Shown: positions 42,823 to 54,800 of the stretch, in pieces | How the letters are laid out: every line of letters starts with the position of its first letter | Position numbering within the stretch: the stretch's first letter is position 1 | Assembly: GCA_965242805.1 (NCBI GenBank) | Contig: CBDETD010000002.1 | Span: 1,116,001-1,180,000 of the forward strand | Source of the DNA: JANQEU01 sp965242805 | GTDB taxonomy: Bacteria; Bacteroidota; Bacteroidia; Cytophagales; Cyclobacteriaceae | Reading direction: 5' to 3' | Length of the DNA stretch: 64,000 nt | Translations under genes and position numbers: made by a program | Notes under the pieces: model-generated | The model's input: only the letters and a program-made list of their open reading frames with translations | What the model was told of the DNA's origin: nothing | The model's database searches: none

Positions 42823-45800
42823 TTAAGGTTGTGCACTCCTTCCAATTTCAATCCAATCTGTTCCGTAGTAAACCAGATGAAGGGTGGCATTCACATTCAT
42901 TACAAACGTTGGATTGTTATTTGCTAGCTGGATATTGGTCCCGGCATTATCAACATCAACAATCGTTATACCTCCGGCTGTAGAAATCAGGATAATTTCC
43001 TGACCATTAGTGCCTGCAACAATTTCTGTGATAGGTCCCCCATCGAGTAGGACAATTCTTCTGTCGCTTGCTACTGGGTCAATATTGAACGGGCCATCAA
43101 CAACGCTGACCATATTACCACTTAAGGTCAAAGTAGTAGCCACATTTGCAGTACCATTAACGTCTAGGGTAGCTCCTGGTGTCGTAATACCAATACCAAC
43201 ATTACCTCCGAAGTAGGAATCTCCAGCTCCACGGATTACGGTGGTTGTTCCACTTACGTTTACTGAAGCGGAAGCACTTACAATATTACCTGCAGTTACA
43301 TTGTTACTTGCCTGTACATCGCCAGCATTGTCTATTATTACACTGGAAGCTCCAACGTCAATATCTCCCGTAAAAAGGGCATTTCCTGCTGAATTCAATC
43401 TCATCCTTTCTGAAAGAGCACCTGCTGAAGATGTTTCAAACACCATGTCCCCTGCAAATGTGGCGGACACGTCATTGGAGACAGTAGTGAAGATACTTCC
43501 TACACCCTGTTGACTTGCACCTGTATTTCTTGCTTGGAATTCTACCGCACCACCTGAAGTACCCGTTCCACCGAAATCATTACCAACCAATAATGACGGC
43601 ACTCCAATATTATTTGAATTAACAAATTGTCCTGTTGAAATCGGCCCTGGATCCACCGCTGAAATGCTACCATTGACACTTAGAAGATTATCTTCCAATC
43701 TCATCATTTCAACGTCGGCACCAGTTGCCGTAGGGGTGGCACGGAAAGATAATGCGGTTCCTCTATTCGAACCTGTAGACCAGGCTTCTGTAGATTGTGC
43801 TATTATGCTTCCACCCGGAGCATAGCCGAGATTGTCATGACCTATAAAGGAAATCTCTCCCATAACTTCAGATATCCCCAGTTGAGTCTCTCCTCCTTGA
43901 GTGCCATTAGCCCTGGAAAGTACAAGTTCTGAGGATCCACCATAGGATGAAGCGGTCAATAGTGCCCTTGAGTTACCTCCTGAAACGACACCAAGTTGTA
44001 CTTCCGGTGAAGTTGCGTTAAATACTCCCGGGGCTGTAGATCCAAAGATCACATTGACAGCGTCATCAAATGTTGGAATTGTAAATCCTGAAGGAGCAAC
44101 CCAACTCAATATTCCCGCACCGTCGGTTGAAAGTACATTTCCTGCAGCCCCCGCATTTGGAGGAAGTTGGAATAAAAGATTAGAACCCTGTCCACCAGGT
44201 GTGGTGATTGAAGTACCGAACCCTGTTCCTGCGCTCTGTATAGTAAATGCCGTAGATACCCCTGAATTCTCAAATATCGTCAAGCCACCTTCATCCATAA
44301 CTGCTCTGGTTTCCGTGCTCGGGCTCCCTGGAGGGGTAATGTCAAAACTTATACTTGTTCCACGAACTGCCCCTGTAAAATTGTCAAGAGCTGTGGCTCT
44401 GATCGATGCACCGAGTTCATAGTTGGTGCCATCCCAGCCTGAAAAGCTGAATGCGCCCAATTCATCACCAAGTGCCACAGGATTTTCCGCCCCAATAGAA
44501 TTTCTGGCTTTAGCGACCATTATTTGACTGTAGTCAGTAGGAACGTTATTAGCACTAATAGCTGCGGCAAAAGAGGTACCTGTTGGAGTAGTTGGAGTAA
44601 TATATGTTTCTGCTTGCATTACAATGGTACCATCCAGACCGACACCATCTCCGAAACCTGGAGAAAATACGATATCCCCCCCATCCTGGCCTGAAGCACC
44701 GGCTGCATCACCTCCTTGAAGTTCAATTGAATTACCAAATCCAACTGCAGCCTGGGCTACACTGATCGTGCGATCAGCCCCATCCACAAATTCTAAATTC
44801 CCTTGAATACCCACAGCCACTGCATCCGAGGAATTTCCAAAAAAAGCCGCAGCACCCGCTCCAGTATTCTCCACTGAAAAGAGATCACCCGCATCTGCTT
44901 GGGATTGTGTATAAGGAAGTGTTAGCGATCCGCTTGCAACCCAACTTAAAATTCCTGCTCCATTAGTAGAAAGGACTTCACCGGGTGCACCATCACCATC
45001 AGGAAGTTCCCAGATTACAGAATTTGTACCAGCTGGGGCGGCCCTAAATCCAACAGCCTGTGTTCCGGTTCCATTTTCCAAGGTAATGGGATTTGCTCCT
45101 TTTATCACAAATGTGGTATTGGAAACAACATTTCCATCCACTCCACCCGGACCTATACCCGGATCAAGGAATATCTGGCCACCATTTCCGCCAGTACCCA
45201 CACCATCGCCAGCCCTTATCGTAATGCTGCCACCATTATCTGGACCAGCACCAACTGCATCACCAGTATAAATAGTGAAATCATCACCAGGTCCGGCACC
45301 TGCCGGAGTTTGAACTCCTATTGATCGACTGAAACCATCAAGGAAAGTAATGTCTCCCTGTATTCCTACTGCGGTGTTATTTGCCGTATTTACAAATGAT
45401 GCGGCGGGGCCGGTTCCATCATTCGTAAAGTCCGCAGTGGCATTTGCAGAATTTGTGTAAAAATTAGCTGCTGTTTGATTAAAGCTATTGGCAAATGATG
45501 CTGCTACACCATTTCCCGAGTTGGTGATGTCAAATAACGAACCAGCATCAGCTTGCGTCGCTGAATACGGCAATGTCAAACCTCCCGTTTGCCAGCTCAA
45601 ATTGCCGGATCCATCGTTAGTCAGAGCACCAGCCGCCTGACCAGGTGGTAATATGATTGAATATGCACTACTTGCTGCGTCCGCACTGATTTGTATGGCA
45701 TTAGCACCTCCGGCATCCTCAAGCTCAATACTTCCAGGTACACTTGCATTTTGATGACCAATTCTGGTCGGACCACGCATTAATATGTTACCATCACCAG

Positions 45801-48800
45801 CAGTACCGTCATATGCAGGTCTTATGGTTATGTTACCATGATTGAACCCAGCAGAACCAAAACCTGAATTAATATCTACATTTCCTCCGTTACCGTTGGT
45901 ACCCTGCCCGCCATTTAATGTAGCTGAACCTCCTGCATCACCAATACCTCCTGAAAGATTAAGATTACCGCCATTAAAGCTGGCTGCTCCATCTCCAGCA
46001 TCGAAGCTAATATTGCTTCCAGCTGTAGAAGATACTCCTGCATCAATGAAATGATCCAGATCCGAATCGAAGTTTATGTCGGCTGCAAAAACAACATCTC
46101 CATCAAATTTTGCATCCCCTAATTCGTCAAGTGTGAATGAAGTAGAAATATCTGTGGCTAGATTGACAGTTGTCCCCGCTCCTCCAGGCGCCACTCGTAA
46201 GAACTCAAAACGACCGTCATCCATGAAGAGAAGATTACCTTGTGTTCCATCGATCCTTATTAGATCATTATCAACAACATTCGAACGATCAACTTCCAGA
46301 TTCACTGCTATTGCATCCCCGTCTACAGTGTTGGTTAAATTATCAAACTTGCTTAAACCCATGGATGGTCCAACCTGGATCATAGAGAGAGGTGGATTAG
46401 TGTATTGGATCCCAACTGGTCCCTGGAAAATGGATTCACCGAATTCTGTAATTCTTAGATGTTCGTTCAATCCACCTGCAGTTGTTGTTTCAAATACCAG
46501 GTCGCCAGAAAATGATGCATTCGCATTATTAGTGATTTCTGCCCTGATTACTCCCGCAGGTTGCTGATTGGTAAGATCATCTTCTCCGGTAAAGCCAATT
46601 CCTCCACCGACTGTTCCAGTCCCTCCTACACCATTTCCTACACTCAATGCCGGAAGTGTTGTTCCATCATTATTAATAAACTCTGCTGTGATCTCGGAAA
46701 CATTTGTCTGTTCAAGATAGAATAAGGGCCCAACAACTCCGGTAGTTGCTGAAAATGGGATGTTGAATCCAAGGTCGATCCAGCCGCCAGGACCTCCACC
46801 TATGTTGGCCTGGAAAGCTGTACCTGTATAACGAATGGCTCCCGCCAGATCCGGGGTCAAGTCACCAATCACTATCCCCGTATTTGATGATAAACCAGGT
46901 TGTGTGATTGGAGTATGGGTAACTTGTAATACCGGAACATCTGCATTGCTTGTAAATGATGCCGCAAATGAACCAGTGGTAACATCCGGATTATTAATAT
47001 CTATTGTAGCTATTCCCGCATACCCATTTGGTTCATTGATTGGAAAGTTAATATTCGTCATATCTGTCCAACCACCTGGACCTCCACCTATGTTAGCCTG
47101 AAAAGCTGTGCCTGTATAACGAATGGCTCCTGCCAGGTCAGGGGTCAAGTCACCGATGACTATCCCCGTATTGGATGATAATCCAGGCTGTGTGATCGGA
47201 GTATGGGTAATTTGTAATACCGGAACATCTGCGTTACTTGTAAATGATGCTGCAAATGAACCCGTCGTTCCATCTGGATTATTAATATCTATTGTAGCTA
47301 TTCCCGCATATCCATTTGGTTCATTGATCGGAAAGTTAATATTCGTCATATCTGTCCAACCACCTGGACCTCCTCCTATGTTGGCCTGGAAAGCCGTGCC
47401 TGTATAACGAATGGCTCCTGCCAGATCAGGGGTCAAGTCACCGATCACTATCCCTGTATTGGATGATAATCCAGGCTGTGTGATCGGAGTATGAGTAACT
47501 TGTAATACCGGAACATCAGCATTGCTTGTAAATGATGCCGCAAATGAACCAGTGGTAACATCCGGATTATTAATATCTATTGTAGCTATTCCCGCATACC
47601 CATTTGGTTCATTGATTGGAAAGTTAATATTCGTCATATCTGTCCAACCACCTGGACCTCCACCTATGTTAGCCTGAAAAGCTGTGCCTGTATAACGAAT
47701 GGCTCCTGCCAGGTCAGGGGTCAAGTCACCGATGACTATCCCCGTATTGGATGATAATCCAGGCTGTGTGATCGGAGTATGAGTAACTTGTAATACCGGA
47801 ACATCAGCATTACTTGTAAATGATGCCGCAAATGAACCAGTGGTAACATCCGGATTATTAATATCTATTGTAGCTATTCCCGCATACCCATTTGGTTCAT
47901 TGATCGGGAAGTTGATATTGGTCATATCTGTCCAACCACCTGGACCTCCTCCTATGTTAGCCTGGAAAGCTGTACCTGTATAACGAATGGCTCCCGCCAA
48001 ATCTGGGGTCAAGTCTCCTATCACTATTCCCGTATTGGATGATAATCCAGGTTGTGAGATCGGAGTATGGGTAACTTGTAATACTGGAACATCTGCGTTA
48101 CTTGTAAATGATGCTGCAGATGAACCTGTAGTGACATCAGGATTGTTAATTGATAATGACGGAATACCAGCGTATCCGGTCACCTCAGTAATGGGGAATG
48201 AAAGTACATCGTTCAATGTTGCAATTGTTTCAGTTCCGCCTGCCAAATTCGGCACAACTAAAATCCCCGGACCTATCGTCTGGGTAGTCAGTTGTAAGGT
48301 CACATCATTGGCACCATCATCAAGGGTAATGTCTTCGATAAAGGTAGTCGTGCCAGCTACTGTTACTACGTCAGCAGCTCCATCTCCTACTCCCACGTTA
48401 CCATTCAATGTCGTCGCTCCGTCTGCATTCAGCGTTCCAGTGGTGGTGATCGCCTGGGCTCCAAAGTCAGGATTGACCTTCGAACCCGCAATCGCTGCTC
48501 CAGCTGCTACATCCACATTTACTATCGTACCGTCAGTGATTTCGGCTGACTCAACCGCATCGGTTCCAAGGTTCACCGTACCACTGGCCGTCAGATTCGT
48601 CGCACTCACCGTTGAGGGTGTCGTCGATCCAATTGTCGTTCCGTCTATCGCCCCACCTGTGATCGCGACTGTATTGGCGTCTTGTGATGCAATGGTTCCA
48701 ATATTGGCATCCGTTAAGATAGTTTCAGTTGCCCCAGCTAAATTCGGCACAACTAAAATCCCCGGACCTATCGTCTGGGTAGTCAGTTGTAAGGTCACAT

Positions 48801-51800
48801 CATTGGCACCATCATCAAGGGTAATGTCTTCGATAAAGGTAGTCGTGCCAGCTACTGTTACTACGTCAGCAGCTCCATCTCCTACTCCCACGTTACCATT
48901 CAATGTCGTCGCTCCGTCTGCATTCAGCGTTCCAGTGGTGGTGATCGCCTGGGCTCCAAAGTCAGGATTGACCTTCGAACCCGCAATCGCTGCTCCAGCT
49001 GCTACATCCACATTTACTATCGTACCGTCAGTGATTTCGGCTGACTCAACCGCATCGGTTCCAAGGTTCACCGTACCACTGGCCGTCAGATTCGTCGCAC
49101 TCACCGTTGAGGGTGTCGTCGATCCAATTGTCGTTCCGTCTATCGCCCCACCTGTGATCGCGACTGTATTGGCGTCTTGTGATGCAATGGTTCCAATATT
49201 GGCATCCGTTAAGATAGTTTCAGTTGCCCCAGCTAAATTCGGCACAACTAAGATTCCCGGACCTATCGTCTGGGTAGTCAGTTGTAAGGTCACATCATTG
49301 GCACCATCATCAAGGGTAATGTCTTCGATAAAGGTAGTCGTGCCAGCTACTGTTACGACGTCAGCAGCTCCATCTCCTACTCCCACATTGCCATTCAATG
49401 TCGTCGCTCCGTCTGCATTCAGCGTTCCTGTGGTGGTGATCGCCTGGGCTCCAAAGTCAGGATTGACCTTCGATCCGGCGATCGCTGCGCCTGCTGCCAC
49501 ATCGGCATTCACTATCGTGCCGTCCGTGATCTCGGCTGACTCAACCGCATCGGTTCCCAGGTTTACCGTACCACTGGCCGTCAGGTTCGTAGCACTCACC
49601 GTCGAGGGTGTCGTCGATCCAATCGTCGTTCCGTCTATCGCTCCGCCTGTGATCGCTACTGTATTGGCGTCTTGTGATGCAATGGTCCCTACATTTGCTG
49701 TGGTCAGCAACGTGCCTCCGGCTCCTGCCAAATCAGGAATGATCAATGAACTCGGGCCTACCGTCTGGGTAGTCAGTTGCAAGGTCACATCATTGGCGCC
49801 ATCGTCAAGGGTAATGTCTTCAATAAAGGTCGTCGTGCCAGCTACCGTCACTACATCGCCTGCAGCATCACCTACTCCCACATTGCCATTCAATGTCGTC
49901 GCTCCGTCTGCATTCAGCGTTCCTGTGGTGGTGATCGCCTGAGCTCCAAAGTCTGGATTGACCTTCGATCCGGCTATCGCTGCGCCTGCTGCCACATCGG
50001 CATTCACTATCGTACCGTCAGTGATCTCGGCTGACTCAACCGCATCGGTTCCCAGGTTCACCGTACCACTGGCCGTCAGGTTCGTGGCACTCACCGTCGA
50101 TGGAGTAGTCGATCCAATCGTCGTTCCGTCTATCGCTCCGCCTGTGATCGCTACTGTATTGGCATCTTGCGTGGCAATGGTTCCTACATTTGCTGTGGTC
50201 AGCAACGTGCCTCCGGCTCCTGCCAGGTCTGGAATGATCAATGAACTCGGACCTACCGTCTGGGTAGTCAGTTGCAAGGTCACATCATTGGCGCCATCGT
50301 CAAGGGTAATGTCTTCGATAAAGGTCGTTGTGCCAGCTACAGTCACTACATCGCCTGCCGCATCACCTACTCCCACATTGCCATTCAATGTCGTCGCTCC
50401 GTCTGCATTCAGCGTTCCTGTGGTGGTGATCGCCTGGGCTCCAAAGTCAGGATTGACCTTCGATCCGGCGATCGCTGCGCCTGCTGCTACATCGGCATTC
50501 ACTATCGTACCGTCAGTGATCTCGGCGGACTCAACCGCATCGGTTCCCAGGTTTACCGTACCACTGGCCGTCAGGTTCGTAGCACTTACCGTCGAGGGTG
50601 TCGTCGATCCAATCGTCGTTCCGTCTATCGCTCCACCTGTGATCGCTACTGTATTGGCATCTTGTGTGGCAATGGTTCCTACATTTGCTGTGGTCAGCAA
50701 TGTGCCTCCGGCTCCTGCCAAATCAGGAATGATCAATGAACTCGGGCCTACCGTCTGGGTAGTCAGTTGCAAGGTCACATCATTGGCGCCATCGTCAAGG
50801 GTAATGTCTTCAATAAAGGTCGTCGTACCAGCTACTGTTACGACGTCAGCAGCTCCATCTCCTACTCCCACATTGCCATTCAATGTCGTCGCTCCGTCTG
50901 CATTCAGCGTTCCTGTGGTGGTGATCGCCTGCGCTCCAAAGTCAGGATTGACCTTCGATCCGGCGATCGCTGCGCCTGCTGCCACATCGGCATTCACTAT
51001 CGTACCGTCAGTGATCTCGGCGGATTCAACCGCATCGGTTCCCAGGTTTACCGTACCACTGGCCGTCAGGTTCGTAGCACTTACCGTCGAGGGTGTCGTC
51101 GATCCAATCGTTGTTCCGTCTATTGCTCCACCTGTGATCGCTACTGTGTTGGCATCTTGCGTGGCAATGGTTCCTACATTTGCTGTGGTCAGCAATGTGC
51201 CTCCGGCTCCTGCCAGGTCTGGAATGATCAATGAACTCGGGCCTACCGTCTGGGTAGTCAGTTGCAAGGTCACATCATTGGCGCCATCGTCAAGGGTAAT
51301 GTCTTCGATAAAGGTCGTTGTGCCAGCTACAGTCACTACATCGCCTGCCGCATCACCTACTCCCACATTGCCATTCAATGTCGTCGCTCCGTCTGCATTC
51401 AGCGTTCCTGTGGTGGTGATCGCCTGCGCTCCAAAGTCAGGATTGACCTTCGATCCGGCGATCGCTGCGCCTGCTGCCACATCGGCATTCACTATCGTAC
51501 CGTCAGTGATCTCGGCGGACTCAACCGCATCGGTTCCCAGGTTTACCGTACCACTGGCCGTCAGGTTCGTAGCACTTACCGTCGAGGGTGTCGTCGATCC
51601 AATCGTCGTTCCGTCTATCGCTCCACCTGTGATTGCCACTGTATTGGCATCTTGTGTGGCAATGGTTCCTACATTTGCTGTGGTCAGCAATGTGCCTCCG
51701 GCTCCTGCCAAATCAGGAATGATCAATGAACTCGGGCCTACCGTCTGGGTAGTCAGTTGCAAGGTCACATCATTGGCGCCATCGTCAAGGGTAATGTCTT

Positions 51801-54800
51801 CAATAAAGGTCGTCGTACCAGCTACTGTTACGACGTCAGCAGCTCCATCTCCTACTCCCACATTGCCATTCAATGTCGTCGCTCCGTCTGCATTCAGCGT
51901 TCCTGTGGTGGTGATCGCCTGCGCTCCAAAGTCAGGATTGACCTTCGATCCGGCGATCGCTGCGCCTGCTGCCACATCGGCATTCACTATCGTGCCGTCA
52001 GTGATCTCGGCGGATTCAACCGCATCGGTTCCCAGGTTTACCGTACCACTGGCCGTCAGGTTCGTAGCACTTACCGTCGATGGAGTCGTCGATCCAATCG
52101 TTGTTCCGTCTATTGCTCCACCTGTGATCGCTACTGTGTTGGCATCTTGTGTGGCAATGGTTCCTACATTTGCTGTGGTCAGCAATGTGCCTCCGGCTCC
52201 TGCCAAATCAGGAATGATCAATGAACTCGGGCCTACCGTCTGGGTAGTCAGTTGCAAGGTCACATCATTGGCGCCATCGTCAAGGGTAATGTCTTCAATA
52301 AAGGTCGTCGTACCAGCTACTGTTACGACGTCAGCAGCTCCATCTCCTACTCCCACATTGCCATTCAATGTCGTCGCTCCGTCTGCATTCAGCGTTCCTG
52401 TGGTGGTGATCGCCTGCGCTCCAAAGTCAGGATTGACCTTCGATCCGGCGATCGCTGCGCCTGCTGCTACATCGACATTCACTATCGTGCCGTCAGTGAT
52501 CTCGGCGGATTCAACCGCATCGGTTCCCAGGTTTACCGTACCACTGGCCGTCAGGTTCGTAGCACTTACCGTCGATGGAGTCGTCGATCCAATCGTTGTT
52601 CCGTCTATTGCTCCACCTGTGATCGCTACTGTGTTGGCATCTTGCGTGGCAATGGTTCCTACATTTGCTGTGGTCAGCAACGTGCCTCCGGCTCCTGCCA
52701 GGTCTGGAATGATCAATGAACTCGGACCTACCGTCTGGGTAGTCAGTTGCAAGGTCACATCATTGGCGCCATCGTCAAGGGTAATGTCTTCGATAAAGGT
52801 CGTTGTGCCAGCTACAGTCACTACATCGCCTGCCGCATCACCTACTCCCACATTGCCATTCAATGTCGTCGCTCCGTCTGCATTCAGCGTTCCTGTGGTG
52901 GTGATCGCCTGCGCTCCAAAGTCAGGATTGACCTTCGATCCGGCGATCGCTGCGCCTGCTGCCACATCGGCATTCACTATCGTGCCGTCCGTGATCTCGG
53001 CTGATCCAACTGCATCAGCATCAATAACTAGTCCCGTTGAAAAATCACCGCTGATATCTCCAGCGGCATTTGGTGTGGTCGTCAATGCAAGATCGTCGGT
53101 GGCATCGGTATCGAGGTTGGGTGCCCCTGTGATCTTTGTTACTGCAACATCATTGATCTTTGCATCCGTAATAGCAAGGTTGGCCACATCCACTGTCGCT
53201 ATCGTACCATCAGCTATTTCTGTAGTCGTTACTGCATCAGTATCAATCGTTAAACCAGTAGAAAAATCACCACTGATATCTCCGGCGGCATTAGGTATCG
53301 AAGTTCCTATTAAGTCATCGGTATTGTCCGTATCCAGGTTCGGTGCTCCCGTGATCTTCGTTACCGCAACATCATTGATCTTCGCATCGGTAATGGCAAG
53401 GTTGGCCACATCCACTGTCGCTATCGTACCATCGGCTATTTCTGTTGTCGTTACCGCATCCGCATCTATTGTTAGTCCCGTAGAAAAATCACCACTGATA
53501 TCTCCAGCTGCATTTGGAATAGTCGTCAATGCAAGATCGTCGGTGGCATCAGTATCCAGGTTCGGTGCTCCTGTGATCTTCGTTACCGCAACATCATTGA
53601 TCTTCGCATCGGTAATGGCAAGGTTGGCTACATCCACTGTCGCTATCGTACCATCGGCTATTTCCGTTGTCGTTACCGCATCCGTATCAATTGTTAGTCC
53701 TGTAGAAAAATCACCACTGATGTCTCCAGCTGCATTTGGTATGGTCGTCAATGCAAGATCGTCGGTAGCATCGGTATCCAGGTTCGGTGCTCCTGTGATC
53801 TTAGTCACTGCCACATCATTGATCTTTGCGTCGGTAATGGCAAGGTTGGCTACATCGATCGTGGCGATCGTACCATCGGCTATTTCGGTTGTCGTTACCG
53901 CATCCGCATCTATTGTTAGTCCCGTTGAAAAATCACCGCTGATGTCTCCAGCTGCATTTGGTATGGTCGTCAATGCAAGATCGTCGGTAGCATCGGTATC
54001 CAGGTTTGGTGCTCCTGTGATCTTCGTTACTGCAACATCATTGATCTTTGCATCGGTAATGGCAAGGTTGGCTACATCGATCGTGGCGATCGTACCATCG
54101 GCTATTTCTGTTGTTGTTACCGCATCTGCTGCAAGCTCCGTAGCGGTTATCGAATTGGCTCCGACAGTGGCTGTGACCCCTGTTAACGCACTTCCGTCCA
54201 CTGCGGGAAGTGCCCCACCACCATCTAATTGTACTATTTGGTTTGCGCCTACTCCTACATCCAATGTCGCCGCTGTTCCCAATCCCGTTACCTTTCCAGC
54301 TGCTACATCACTGATATCAGCATCCACTATTGTACCATCAACAATGTTTGTGGACTGTACTGCATCCAATGCCAATTCGGTATTAGTTATTGAACCCGCA
54401 CCAATTGTGGCCGTGACACCGGTCAAGTTACTACCATCCACTGGAGGTAATGCTCCAAGTCCATCTAGCTGGACAACTTGATTTGCGCCGATTCCTACAT
54501 CTAATGTTCCGGCAGTTCCAAGTCCTATCACCTTGGATACATCTACATCTGATATATCTACGTCTGTGATGGCCCCATCTAAAATATTTCCACCCACAAC
54601 AGCGTCAGGTGCTAACTCCAGATTGGTTATAGATCCTGGTCCAACTCCTGTTGTAATACCTGTCAACAGACTTCCATCGACCGCTGGTAATTGTCCTGTA
54701 CCATTGAGCTGGACAATCTGATTAGCGCCTGTTCCTACATTAACACTAAGATCAACAGCATTTCCATCCCCCAGTACGGTTGTTCCGTCAGTATTTACCG

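Noticed and set aside
49958..54481. A 1507-codon open frame on the plus strand (and 651 codons at 47987-49942, 155-codon frames every 495 nt)
   Set aside because: These lie antisense to the repeat gene, repeat its period and have a protein composition dominated by Val, Ala, Ser and Pro with no known domain. They follow from the repeated codon pattern of the real gene.
46759..54738. CRISPR array
   Set aside because: The repeats are 222-495 nt, in frame, coding, and not separated by unique spacers; no Cas genes are present.
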